Source of the DNA: Saccharibacillus alkalitolerans
GTDB taxonomy: Bacteria > Bacillota > Bacilli > Paenibacillales > Paenibacillaceae
Direction of reading: 5' to 3'
DNA: 64,000 nt
NCBI RefSeq assembly: GCF_011090185.1
Contig: NZ_JAAFGS010000001.1
Coordinates: 682,001-746,000 of the forward strand
The notes under the pieces were generated by a model that saw only the letters and a list, made by a program, of their open reading frames with translations, had not been told where the DNA came from and made no database searches. Positions within the stretch are counted from its first letter, which is position 1, and every line of letters starts with the position of its first letter. Positions 8,236-15,562 of this stretch are shown piece after piece. A program made the translations under genes and the position numbers.

Positions 8236-9324
8236 ATGAAAATTGCCGTGATCGGCGTAGGACTGATCGGCGGCTCGCTGGCGCTGTGCTTTCGAGGAAA
8301 GCCGGACATCGAGCTCGTCGGATTTTCCCACCGGCAGGATCTGGCCGATCTGTGCGTGGAGCGCGGAGTCGTCGACTCCGCGACCCTGTCGCTGGAAGAA
8401 GCGGCGCAAGACGCCGACTTTATTTTTCTCTCCACGCCCGTCGGGCTGCTGGAGACGTATCTGGAACAAGTCCATGCCCTGCCCTTGAAAAAAGGCTGCA
8501 TCGTGACGGATGTGGGCAGTACGAAAGCTTCGATCGCCGCGAGAGCGAGAGAACTGGATTGGGGAGAAGCCTGCTTTATCGGCGGCCATCCCATGGCGGG
8601 CTCGGAACGTTCGGGCGTGCAGGCGGCGACGTCGCTGCTGTTCGAGAACGCTTATTACGTGCTGACGCCGGAGCCCGATACCGATCCCGAAGCGACCGAA
8701 GCGCTGACGCGCCTGCTGGCGCTGACCCGGGCCAAAGTCATTTGCATGGAACCGGGGCAGCACGACGAGATCGTGGGCGCGATCAGCCATCTGCCGCATA
8801 TTATCGCGGTGGCGCTCGTTAACCAGATCAGCGGCTATCACGAAAGCAACCCTCTTTACCGGACTCTTGCCGCGGGGGGCTTCCGGGACATCACCCGGAT
8901 CGCGTCCAGCGATCCCGTCGTCTGGCGCGACATTTTGCTGAACAATCGCTTTAACCTTTTACAGCTTCTACGCGATTGGAATCAGCAGGTGGAAGGCTTT
9001 ATCGAGCAGTTGGAGCAGGAAGACGGAGAAGGCATTTCCGCGCGTTTCCGGAATGCCGGCGACTTTCGCAACGAGCTGCCGGAACGCCGAAAAGGCGCGA
9101 TCGCCAAGACGTACGACCTGTATCTTGACGTTCCCGACCATCCGGGCATCATCGGCCGGATCACGACCGAACTCGGCTCGAGAGGCATCAACTTGAGCAA
9201 CCTGCAGATCATCGAGAGCCGGGAAGACGTGCCGGGCTTGATGCGGCTGTCGTTCCGGGACGAGATTCATATGGGACGGGCAAGGGAAGCGTTGGAAAGC
9301 CTGGAATTCGACGTGTACGCCTGA
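8236..9324 (+). CDS. tyrA: Prephenate dehydrogenase with ACT domain
   Basis: This 362-residue enzyme oxidatively decarboxylates prephenate to 4-hydroxyphenylpyruvate. The NAD-binding loop GVGLIGGSLAL starts at residue 7, GGHPMAGSERSGV at about residue 116 contains the catalytic-site His, and EIVGAISHLPHIIA follows. Residues 290-362, including DVPDHPGIIGRITTELGSRG, form an ACT domain, consistent with feedback control by tyrosine. The Shine-Dalgarno match is weak. A bidirectional terminator follows at 9362, so this gene closes the aromatic operon; the aroE that follows in many relatives is absent here. Confidence 0.96.
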   Translation: MKIAVIGVGLIGGSLALCFRGKPDIELVGFSHRQDLADLCVERGVVDSATLSLEEAAQDADFIFLSTPVGLLETYLEQVHALPLKKGCIVTDVGSTKASIAARARELDWGEACFIGGHPMAGSERSGVQAATSLLFENAYYVLTPEPDTDPEATEALTRLLALTRAKVICMEPGQHDEIVGAISHLPHIIAVALVNQISGYHESNPLYRTLAAGGFRDITRIASSDPVVWRDILLNNRFNLLQLLRDWNQQVEGFIEQLEQEDGEGISARFRNAGDFRNELPERRKGAIAKTYDLYLDVPDHPGIIGRITTELGSRGINLSNLQIIESREDVPGLMRLSFRDEIHMGRAREALESLEFDVYA

Positions 9325-9361
9325 ACGAACGGATCCCGGAACCTAAGACGAAAAAGAAAAG

Positions 9362-9390
9362 AGCCGCGGCGGACGCCGACGGCTTTTTTT
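9362..9390 (+). terminator. Terminator after tyrA
   Basis: GCCG-C-GGC and GCC-GA-CGGC arms form a GC-rich hairpin followed by seven Ts. Upstream A-rich sequence means it may also work on the opposite strand. It ends the aromatic operon. Confidence 0.8.
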
Positions 9391-9445
9391 GATGCGCTTC
9401 TTTTGAAGAGTTCGGGCATCGGTTCGAATCCAGGCGCAAAAGCGC

Positions 9446-9526
9446 AAAAAAAGGCCGCTCACTGTGAGCGGCCGTGCACTACAAGAGTACACTTAGAGTT
9501 ATAGGAGTGGAGAGAAACCATACTGT
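9446..9526 (-). ncRNA. Candidate small RNA of about 80 nt
   Basis: On the minus strand a perfect consensus promoter would start transcription near 9526. The transcript would end at a perfect 9-bp hairpin (GGCCGCTCA/TGAGCGGCC, 9453-9473) followed by seven Us (9446-9452). The body is pyrimidine-rich and contains UCUCUCCACUCCU (about 9517-9505), which is complementary to Shine-Dalgarno-like sequences. C-rich regulatory RNAs of Gram-positive bacteria work this way. A 20-codon frame (9521-9459) begins with an ATG about five bases after the start site, but it has no ribosome site and its stop lies inside the terminator. I therefore favour a non-coding RNA. I do not recognise the family. Confidence 0.7.
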
Positions 9527-9532
9527 ACTTTT

Positions 9533-9561
9533 ATTATATGTATACGCTTCCAAATTGTCAA
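9533..9561 (-). promoter_or_regulatory. Perfect sigma-A promoter of the small RNA
   Basis: Reading the minus strand, TTGACA (9561-9556) and TATAAT (9538-9533) are both perfect matches to consensus, separated by 17 bases. It is the strongest promoter sequence I see in the window, yet no protein gene on that strand follows it. Confidence 0.85.
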
Positions 9562-9741
9562 CGCTTTCTTTTCCTTTTTTGTTGAAAAAGTTAATAAGCT
9601 TATGCTTTTCGCGCGGCGCAGCGCTTTATGGCGAATTTTGCCGACAGATCGTGGCAGAGAATGCCGAAAGGGGTAAAATCAAGTTAGGCACGGAGAATGA
9701 GAGAAGCGCTTCTGCGTTACGGGGAGCAAGGAGGGGGAAAC

Positions 9742-10089
9742 ATGGCCGAAACAAAGCCGAGACTGCAGCCGCTGCGAGTTCCGAGCGGATGGAAAATCGA
9801 TGTCAATGCTTTGTACGAATTGGATCCGTCGCCGGAAACGCTCGACTGGTTTTACGGTTCGATTCTTTTTAGCGCTATTCATCGGCATTTGGGGCACGAG
9901 CTGTACGTGAGATGGGAGCCGGAAGGCGATCCGTCGGGAAGCTTTCTGCTGCAGCGTTACCTGCTCAAGTTCGAGAAAAAAAGCGATGCCGTTCTGGAAG
10001 GATATGTGGTCGACGAGCAGAGGATTCCCGGGCGCCAAGAACTGGCGGAACGCTTGGAAGCCTACATGCTGATGTCGAAATGGACTTGA
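9742..10089 (+). CDS. Conserved hypothetical protein
   Basis: This 115-residue soluble protein has no signal peptide or membrane segment. The start was chosen at the ATG at 9742 because GGAGGGGG lies just upstream at 9730-9737. An in-frame ATG at 9697 has no ribosome site. The sequence has a compact mixed alpha/beta look, with WFYGSILFSAIHRHLGHEL mid-protein and a charged C-terminal helix RQELAERLEAYM. I do not recognise the family. It stands alone between the small-RNA promoter and a terminator at 10111, so it is probably monocistronic. Confidence 0.75.
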   Translation: MAETKPRLQPLRVPSGWKIDVNALYELDPSPETLDWFYGSILFSAIHRHLGHELYVRWEPEGDPSGSFLLQRYLLKFEKKSDAVLEGYVVDEQRIPGRQELAERLEAYMLMSKWT

Positions 10090-10110
10090 AGCAGCGGCGT
10101 ATCAGGCAAG

Positions 10111-10148
10111 AGCGGCAGAGTTCGGCGCAAGCCGAACGGCCGCTTTTT
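10111..10148 (+). terminator. Terminator
   Basis: An outer stem AGCGGC/GCCGCT encloses TTCGGC-GCAA-GCCGAA and is followed by five Ts. It ends the 9742-10089 gene. Confidence 0.7.
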
Positions 10149-10244
10149 GTTTTGCCGCGAAGACGGAGTATACTGAAAAGAAGCGTTTTTTCGAAAAAAG
10201 AGCGGGAGAGCTGAACCGAGGCCGCCCGAATCCATGTTTGCGAC

Positions 10245-10273
10245 TTGAACTGAGCGCGGGCTCATAGGATACT
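10245..10273 (+). promoter_or_regulatory. Sigma-A promoter of the immunity-like cluster
   Basis: TTGAAC at 10245-10250 and GATACT at 10268-10273 are separated by 17 bases, placing a start of transcription about 40 bases before the gene at 10320. Confidence 0.5.
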
Positions 10274-10319
10274 GTAGGATAAGCACTTACCGAGAACGAA
10301 GCTGTAAAGGAGAAGAACG

Positions 10320-11045
10320 ATGACGAATTGGTCGGAAATAGCCAGAACGAAAAACGTGCATGCCGTACGCACGGCGGCCGGGGAGCTGGATGTCAACGAA
10401 AGGGATGAACGGGGACGTACGCCGCTCATGCTGTTCATGACATACAAGCTGCCGACGGAAGCCGTGGAAATTTTGCTGGAAAAAGGCGCCGAGATCGAAG
10501 TGACGGATAAACTCGGAGAAACGGCGCTGCTGAAAGCGATCAAGTTCCACCAGGAGGGCGCGGTCAAGCTGCTGCTCAAATACGGCGCGCAGATCGATTC
10601 GCCCCGCGGCATCCGGGCGACGCCTTGGAACGCGGCGGCCTCGCGCGGCGACCGGGCGTTGGCCGATCTGCTGGCGGATACGCGGGGGGCGGTCAGGCTG
10701 ACGCTGACGCCGGACGAGCAGAAGGTTCTGGACGAGCTGTTGTATCAGGACGACGGGAATACGGTAATCCGAAAAGTACGGTCGCTCGATTCTTCCGTGC
10801 TGCTGCATGCCTTCGCGAACGGATACAACTGGGACGGAGGACCGGAGCCGATGTTTGCCGTCCTGGAGAATCCGGCCTGCGCCGAAATCACGATGCTGGA
10901 TATGTATGATCTCGCGGACGGCGATTACTTGCTGGAGCTGCGCGAGGAAGAATACGCCGACGACGAGGAGAAAAGACGTTTCCGGGAGCTGGCCGAACGT
11001 CTGCGCGCAAGGCTTGAAGCGTCGATGCCGGATTCGGGGCGTTGA
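10320..11045 (+). CDS. Ankyrin-repeat protein with DUF4274-like C-terminus
   Basis: This 241-residue protein has a good ribosome site (AAAGGAGA). Residues about 20-115 form three ankyrin repeats, with the typical DERGRTPLMLFM, KLGETALLKAIKFH and GIRATPWNAAASRG segments. Residues about 125-215 resemble DUF4274, with ANGYNWDGGPEPMFAVLENP and a YDLADGDYLLEL segment. Both domain types recur among immunity proteins of polymorphic-toxin systems, as known from family surveys. The gene opens a run of same-strand genes to 14043. It overlaps the next gene by four bases. No toxin gene is adjacent. Function is inferred from domain company only. Confidence 0.75.
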   Translation: MTNWSEIARTKNVHAVRTAAGELDVNERDERGRTPLMLFMTYKLPTEAVEILLEKGAEIEVTDKLGETALLKAIKFHQEGAVKLLLKYGAQIDSPRGIRATPWNAAASRGDRALADLLADTRGAVRLTLTPDEQKVLDELLYQDDGNTVIRKVRSLDSSVLLHAFANGYNWDGGPEPMFAVLENPACAEITMLDMYDLADGDYLLELREEEYADDEEKRRFRELAERLRARLEASMPDSGR

Positions 11046-11356
11046 GCGGCAGCCGGCACAAAGGCAGTTGGAAAGAGGCCGTAGAGCGGGGGCGAACGAG
11101 AGGGTACGAGTGTCTGCGTTCGCCGCCGGCCGATTCCGCGCGGGAAGAGCTTGTTCAGTATGCGATTCGCAAAACGGACGGGCGGTATCAGACTTACTTT
11201 TTCGCCGTCGATCTGTCGAAGATGGGGATCGCCGAAGACTGCGCCGAAGAAGAACTGCTGGAGTTCGGCGATCTGAAGGCGGCGCTGGATCATCTTTGCT
11301 CGCGCGGGGCGGATCCCGAACGGTTCGGGCCTTTCAAAGGCCAGCGGCCGTTTTGA
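11042..11356 (+). CDS. Hypothetical protein
   Basis: This 104-residue protein appears to start at a TTG that overlaps the stop of the ankyrin gene (TTGA), implying translational coupling. The ribosome site is weak. The protein is rich in charged residues and has no membrane segment or signal peptide. The middle portion, DGRYQTYFFAVDLSKMGIAE, reads like a small alpha/beta domain. I do not recognise the family. Its continuous frame and tight packing between two genes support a real gene. Confidence 0.6.
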   Translation: MSGSRHKGSWKEAVERGRTRGYECLRSPPADSAREELVQYAIRKTDGRYQTYFFAVDLSKMGIAEDCAEEELLEFGDLKAALDHLCSRGADPERFGPFKGQRPF

Positions 11357-11374
11357 CGAAAAGGAGGGAATGCG

Positions 11375-12193
11375 ATGCGGATCGTGCGGCTTGACCATGA
11401 ACCGGCAGATGTCGTTCCTTATCTGTCCGCGGCTTCCGGAGGAGGGATCGTGAGCGCCGTTCTTCCCGTCCACACGGGTACGATCGACGGCCTTCCCGCC
11501 GGATTGGACGCGTTGATCGTCGCTTCGGATCTGCAGGGAGCCTGCGCGGCGGGCCTGCCGGGCTCGCCTGATACGGAAGGCCTGTCCCGGCTGCTGGGCG
11601 AAGAGCTGGCGGAGAGGCTCGAGCTGCTGCTGAGGGTGGAGTTCCCGGAAGTCGATCTTCAAAAGTCGCTCGCGCTGCTGTGCGGCGACCTGTACGCCGA
11701 TCCTGCCGTGCGGGGATCGAGCGGCGATCCGCTGCCGGTCTGGCGTGCGTTCGCCCGATCGTTCGGAGCGGTAGCCGGCGTGGCGGGCAATCACGATCTG
11801 CTGCCGCCCGGCGGGGAAGAAGAGCTGGATGGCGCGGAGGGGATCGTCTTTTTCGGCAGCCCCGGCGTCCGTGAAGCGGCAGGCGCGCGAATCGGAGGGA
11901 TCGGAGGCATCACGGGACGTTCCGGGCGTCCGAACCGCATGCCGGAAGAGCGGTTTCTGCGGGAGCTTCGGCGGCTGCTGGCGCGCGGACCGGATATTTT
12001 GCTTATGCATCAGGGACCCGACATCCCGGCGCAAGCGCTGCGCGGGCACGAAGGCGTGCGGGAGAGAATCGAGAACGGGCCGCCGCTGCTGCTCTGCTGC
12101 GGACATGTGCACTGGGAACGGCCGCTGGCCGAATTGGGAACGGCGCAGGTTCTGAACGCGGACGGCCGCGCCTTCGTGCTGACGCGGGCTTAA
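11375..12193 (+). CDS. Calcineurin-like metallophosphoesterase
   Basis: This 272-residue protein has a good ribosome site (AAGGAGGG). The five metal-binding blocks of the metallophosphoesterase fold are in order: a degenerate first block ASDLQG near residue 52, LCGDLYAD near residue 107, VAGNHDLLP near residue 138, LLMHQGPD near residue 210, and CCGHVHWERP near residue 235. The substrate cannot be told from sequence. The first block has SDLQG instead of the usual DxH, so one metal ligand may be altered or supplied elsewhere. It lies within the immunity-like cluster but may be functionally independent. Confidence 0.85.
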   Translation: MRIVRLDHEPADVVPYLSAASGGGIVSAVLPVHTGTIDGLPAGLDALIVASDLQGACAAGLPGSPDTEGLSRLLGEELAERLELLLRVEFPEVDLQKSLALLCGDLYADPAVRGSSGDPLPVWRAFARSFGAVAGVAGNHDLLPPGGEEELDGAEGIVFFGSPGVREAAGARIGGIGGITGRSGRPNRMPEERFLRELRRLLARGPDILLMHQGPDIPAQALRGHEGVRERIENGPPLLLCCGHVHWERPLAELGTAQVLNADGRAFVLTRA

Positions 12194-12253
12194 CGGAGCC
12201 TTCCCGAAAAGAGGCATACGGACAAACGGAAACCGATAAACGGAGGGCTTGCA

Positions 12254-12697
12254 TTGAACAAAGAACAAGCGGTCGAGCGGCTGAACATGCACGCGTTCGT
12301 ACACGAGGATCTCGAGCACGAAAAGGTCCGGGACGGATTTCTCGGCATGCTGCGCCCCTACCAAGGCAGACTGATCGACGAGAACTTTCATGAGCTGATG
12401 GAAATTCTCGACGTTTTGGCGGAAGAGCTCGAAAAGGATCCGCTGGACCGGGAGATCGTGTCGCGATTGTGGAGCATCTGCCAGTACGCAAGAGCTTGGG
12501 CGATCGAGCCGAACGGCATGCTGCGAAGAAACGAACTCATTTCCGACGAAGAACTCGGGAAAATGGCGGAATGGATCGATATGCTGTCTTATGCGGTGGC
12601 GACGCTGCTGGAAGGCGGCGGCCGGGAAGAAGCGTTTTGGGGATACAAGGAATACCTGAACGAGCAGGAGCGTATTCGGAAAAAGAATCAATCCTGA
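12254..12697 (+). CDS. Hypothetical helical protein
   Basis: This 147-residue protein begins at a TTG (12254) preceded by CGGAGGG at a proper distance. The sequence is predicted mostly alpha-helical, acidic and soluble, with repeated helix-like stretches such as ENFHELMEILDVLAEELEKD and EELGKMAEWIDMLSYAVATL. I do not recognise the family. It precedes an Imm33-like candidate and a SUKH protein with gaps of only 18 bases each, so all three are probably cotranscribed. An immunity role is possible by association but is not shown by the sequence. Confidence 0.7.
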   Translation: MNKEQAVERLNMHAFVHEDLEHEKVRDGFLGMLRPYQGRLIDENFHELMEILDVLAEELEKDPLDREIVSRLWSICQYARAWAIEPNGMLRRNELISDEELGKMAEWIDMLSYAVATLLEGGGREEAFWGYKEYLNEQERIRKKNQS

Positions 12698-12715
12698 AAA
12701 AGGGGGGGCGGCACG

Positions 12716-13339
12716 ATGCTAATTACGAAAACCAAAGCGATCGGCTCGCGGACTTTTTCGCTCAAATGCGACGACTCGTTGGAGACGCAGGGCGAATTTT
12801 TGCTGAACCTGTTCCGGGACACGGAAGAAGAAACGGGATTTCTGGAAGACGGAATGAAGATTCAGGTGGGGTGGAGCATTCTGTTCGTGCATGAACTGGA
12901 CAGCGAAAATGCCGAAATTCTCGCGCCCGATTACGCGACCAATCCGTTCGCCCGCACGACCGACGATTTGTCCGCGACTCTGACCGTTCAGCTGGCGCAA
13001 AATCATGTGCTGAAGCTGACGGGCGCAGGCGGGGAAACCACGCTGTTTCAAGACACGCTGATTTCTTCCGAACGGGCTTTGGCGGCGGATCGCGTCTATC
13101 TGGAACGGACCGAACATCGCGAAGAAGGCAGATCCGGTTGGTACTTGGGACCTGTCGAGGGGGAAGTGGCGCAGGATGAACTGAGACTTTATTACGCGTT
13201 CCAGCTGTTCAACCTTCGTCCGGGCGTGCTGAAGGTGCTGGCGCTGCCCAAAGGATATGTGGCCGTATTGAACGGAGAAGATATCGAAGCCGTACTGGAC
13301 CCGTCGGACCGGGGCGTCTGGCGCGGAGACAGCGAATAA
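12716..13339 (+). CDS. Hypothetical protein, possible Imm33/DUF2185-like segment
   Basis: This 207-residue soluble protein has a GGGGGGCGG ribosome site just before the ATG. The segment SSERALAADRVYLERTEHRE followed by RSGWYLGPVEG (about residues 117-150) resembles the start of the DUF2185/Imm33 immunity domain, in which a short beta pair is followed by an SGW core. The C-terminal segment LKVLALPKGYVAVLNG is also compatible. The match is by eye and weak. The first 110 residues, beta-rich and acidic, are not recognised. Its neighbours in the same run are a helical protein and a SUKH-family protein. Confidence 0.6.
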   Translation: MLITKTKAIGSRTFSLKCDDSLETQGEFLLNLFRDTEEETGFLEDGMKIQVGWSILFVHELDSENAEILAPDYATNPFARTTDDLSATLTVQLAQNHVLKLTGAGGETTLFQDTLISSERALAADRVYLERTEHREEGRSGWYLGPVEGEVAQDELRLYYAFQLFNLRPGVLKVLALPKGYVAVLNGEDIEAVLDPSDRGVWRGDSE

Positions 13340-13356
13340 GGAGAGCGGATCAAGCG

Positions 13357-14043
13357 ATGAACGATACATACGGAGTGACAGAGCATTGGATGTCTTTTGA
13401 ACGGGCCATGACGGAGGCGGCTCCCGAATTCCCGGGTTACTTGAACGGTCCCGCTTCCGAAGAAGCGATCGCCGAGACGGAGCGCCGCATAGGCCGCCCG
13501 CTGCCCGAGCAGATGAAGCGGCTGTACCGGATTCACGACGGGGAAGACCACAGCTACGGCACGGTGTTCGGGCTGGAATTCCTTCCGTTGGAAGAAGCGG
13601 CCGGACGCTGGGAACAGTGGCGCGACCTGATCGACGGCGAAGACGAAGAAAGTCTGCGCGAGTTGGCCGGAGATGCTGCTTCCGTGCCCGAAGGCGCGAT
13701 CCGAACGGTGTATGCGAGCAAAGGCTGGATTCCGGTGCTGTTCGACGGAGCGGGCTGCTTTATCGGCATCGATCTTGACCCGGGTCCTGCCGGCAAAGTG
13801 GGTCAGATCATCAATTTCGGCCGGGACGAAGATGAAAAAGTCGTGCTGGCGGAAGATTTGGCGGGGCTGCTGAAGATGCTGGCCGAGCAGGCTCCCCATG
13901 TGACGATAGAGCGGGAAGAAGAATCAGATGATGAAGATGAAGATGAAGATGAAGAACGGGACGACGTCTTTTTCTCGCTGGGCGATTCGCACGCCATCGA
14001 CGTATTGAAGCAAGTCGCGAAAAATCGCGAAATTCCGGGATAA
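13357..14043 (+). CDS. SMI1/KNR4 (SUKH) family protein
   Basis: This 228-residue protein has an AAGGAG ribosome site 12 bases before the ATG at 13357; an in-frame ATG at 13390 is an alternative start. Residues about 30-175 form a SMI1/KNR4 domain: RRIGRPLPEQMKRLYRIHDG, then IPVLFDGAGCFIGIDLDPG and GQIINFGRDEDE. Bacterial SUKH proteins mostly act as immunity proteins against secreted nuclease toxins. The C-terminus has an acidic tract of Glu and Asp encoded by a GATGAA repeat, followed by SHAIDVLKQVAKNREIPG. It ends the cluster before a strong hairpin at 14050. Confidence 0.8.
   Translation: MNDTYGVTEHWMSFERAMTEAAPEFPGYLNGPASEEAIAETERRIGRPLPEQMKRLYRIHDGEDHSYGTVFGLEFLPLEEAAGRWEQWRDLIDGEDEESLRELAGDAASVPEGAIRTVYASKGWIPVLFDGAGCFIGIDLDPGPAGKVGQIINFGRDEDEKVVLAEDLAGLLKMLAEQAPHVTIEREEESDDEDEDEDEERDDVFFSLGDSHAIDVLKQVAKNREIPG
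13927..13955 (+). repeat. Hexanucleotide GATGAA repeat within the SUKH gene
   Basis: About four tandem copies of GATGAA encode alternating Asp and Glu in the acidic tail. Each unit is six bases, so copy-number change would keep the frame and only alter tail length. Confidence 0.7.
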
Positions 14044-14049
14044 GCGGTT

Positions 14050-14086
14050 CGAACGGCTCGGCGGATAAGATCCGCCGAGCCGTTCG
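14050..14086 (+). terminator. Strong inverted repeat ending the cluster
   Basis: A perfect 16-bp inverted repeat (14050-14065 with 14071-14086) around a five-base loop lies seven bases after the SUKH stop codon. The downstream tract (TTCTTG) is only moderately T-rich, so termination may be partial. Confidence 0.65.
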
Positions 14087-14171
14087 TTCTTGCGAAAAAA
14101 GAAGAAGCGAGCAGCCGAATACGGCGGAAAAACGGGTAAAAATATAGCAAACAGAAAATTTTACCGACTGC

Positions 14172-14198
14172 TGCAACCTTTTCGGGGCCCCGCGCGTC
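14172..14198 (+). promoter_or_regulatory. ECF-type promoter upstream of the sigma factor gene
   Basis: TGCAAC at 14172-14177 and CGTC at 14195-14198 are separated by 17 bases, the pattern used by Bacillus ECF sigma factors (AAC in the -35, CGTC in the -10). It lies about 100 bases before the sigma gene, consistent with autoregulation. A near-identical element precedes the amidase at 51549. Confidence 0.6.
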
Positions 14199-14222
14199 TA
14201 TGAGTCGACCGCCCGGCTTTTT

Positions 14223-14250
14223 TTGCAAAAGACGGGCTTTATGATAAAAT
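14223..14250 (+). promoter_or_regulatory. Sigma-A-type promoter upstream of the sigma factor gene
   Basis: TTGCAA at 14223-14228 and TAAAAT at 14245-14250, with a 16-base spacer, would give basal expression of the sigma operon independent of the ECF promoter upstream. Confidence 0.55.
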
Positions 14251-14296
14251 GGGCTGTAGATTTTTTTTGCGGCGAGCGAGGGAGGGCGCGTTTTCG

Positions 14297-14902
14297 ATGG
14301 AAGATTCCCAGTTGATTCGGGAAATTAAAGCGGGGAATGTCGAACTTTACTCCGTTCTTATGCGGCGCTACCAGCGCAAAATTTTAGCGTTCACCTATTA
14401 TATGTTGAAGGGCGCGGGCCTCGGCCATCTTGCCGAAGACGTCAGTTCCGAAACTTTTTATAAAGCGTTCAAAAGCCTTCAGTCGTTCCGGGAAGTCGAA
14501 GCTTCCTTCTCGACGTGGCTCTATACGATTGCAAGAAACACGGCGCTGAGCGAACTGCGCAGGCACCGGGCGACGAACGTGCCGCTCGAAGACGGGGAGC
14601 TGGTCACGGACTCTTCGACCGAAGCGGCGCCGGAACAGGCTCTGCTGCGCAGCGAACAGGTCGGCATGGTACGGACGGCGATCGACAATTTGCCGGAGAA
14701 GCAGCGCGCGGCGCTGATTCTGCGCGAATACGACCAGATGGATTACCAGGAGATCGCGCGCATTTTGGGGCAAAGCATCAGCTCGGTGAAATCTCTGTTG
14801 TTCCGTGCAAGGCTCAGCATCAAAAATCAATTGGAACCCTATTACTACGGACCGGTCTACGAAGAGGAGATTTACAAGGGGATGAGACCGAATGAAGGGT
14901 AG
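14297..14902 (+). CDS. ECF-family RNA polymerase sigma factor
   Basis: This 201-residue protein is of normal ECF length. Region 2 runs from about residue 8 to 85, with YQRKILAFTYYMLKG and AEDVSSETFYKAFKSLQSF. Region 4 (about 130-185) has LPEKQRAALILREYDQMDYQ and ILGQSISSVKSLLFRARL, the DNA-recognition helix. The ATG at 14297 was chosen for the GGGAGGG upstream; an earlier in-frame ATG at 14249 lies in the -10 region of a promoter. A membrane protein overlaps its end by 11 bases and probably acts as its anti-sigma factor. An ECF-type promoter upstream suggests autoregulation. Confidence 0.92.
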   Translation: MEDSQLIREIKAGNVELYSVLMRRYQRKILAFTYYMLKGAGLGHLAEDVSSETFYKAFKSLQSFREVEASFSTWLYTIARNTALSELRRHRATNVPLEDGELVTDSSTEAAPEQALLRSEQVGMVRTAIDNLPEKQRAALILREYDQMDYQEIARILGQSISSVKSLLFRARLSIKNQLEPYYYGPVYEEEIYKGMRPNEG

Positions 14903-15512
14903 AGAAGATGGCGGACACCGGGCGGGCATGCGCTGGAATCCGAACGGCCAGCAGCGCCCAGGCGGCTTCAAGGAGGCGCCGTTTCGGCCTGAAGACCGGC
15001 GGAGCGAGGCTTTTGATCTCGACGATTTTCCGGAACTGGACGACTTGCTGCAGGAAGCGGGCGCGGACGTGCCGGATATCGACGCGGAACGCATGAATCG
15101 CGGCGTCATGGACCGGATATACGAAGAATCGCCCTGGCTGCTTCCCGGCGAGGCGAAGACTTACGCATCCCAGCATCGGTTCCGCAGCCGGGCAGCCGTA
15201 TGGATTGCCGCGCTGCTCGCCGTCTTTCTCGTCAGCTTCGTCTATCTCGTGGGCTGGGGCGTTCCCGATGATCGGAAAAGCGCGGCTCAGGAAGTGCCGG
15301 CCGGCGTGATCGTCCAGCCGCTGACCGTGCAGGCCGGCGAATCCGTTTCCGGCTCGGCGGCGGATTCGGCGCAGCCGTCGGATCGGGGCATCGTCGAGCC
15401 GCTGGTCGCCCAGATCGGGCCGACGCATCCGCAGTACTGGATGTTTCTGTCGTTGACCGGCATGGGATTGGCGCTGCTGTCGCTTACGCGCATTGCGACG
15501 ATGCGCAAATAA
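14892..15512 (+). CDS. Putative anti-sigma factor, two membrane segments
   Basis: This 206-residue protein starts inside the sigma gene, so the two are coupled. The N-terminal 100 residues are cytoplasmic and acidic (FDLDDFPELDDLLQEAG). Two membrane helices are clear: AVWIAALLAVFLVSFVYLVG at about 103-122 and a second near 182-200, with a loop of about 55 residues outside. No HxxxCxxC zinc anti-sigma motif is visible, so assignment rests on position and topology. An ATG at 14928 is an alternative start. The gene is followed by a histidine phosphatase gene after 50 bases. Confidence 0.7.
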   Translation: MKGREDGGHRAGMRWNPNGQQRPGGFKEAPFRPEDRRSEAFDLDDFPELDDLLQEAGADVPDIDAERMNRGVMDRIYEESPWLLPGEAKTYASQHRFRSRAAVWIAALLAVFLVSFVYLVGWGVPDDRKSAAQEVPAGVIVQPLTVQAGESVSGSAADSAQPSDRGIVEPLVAQIGPTHPQYWMFLSLTGMGLALLSLTRIATMRK

Positions 15513-15562
15513 CCGCTGCCCGAACGGGGCTGCATTCACAGAAAAAGATAGGGGAGAGGCGC

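Noticed and set aside
9417-9435. T-arm-like GGTTCGAATCC, also found near 48260
   Set aside because: No acceptor, D or anticodon arms can be formed around either copy, so these are not tRNA genes; no attachment-site context is seen.
9474-9872. 132-codon plus-strand frame across the small-RNA promoter
   Set aside because: It has no ribosome site, it overlaps both the minus-strand promoter and the real gene at 9742, and its composition is not protein-like.
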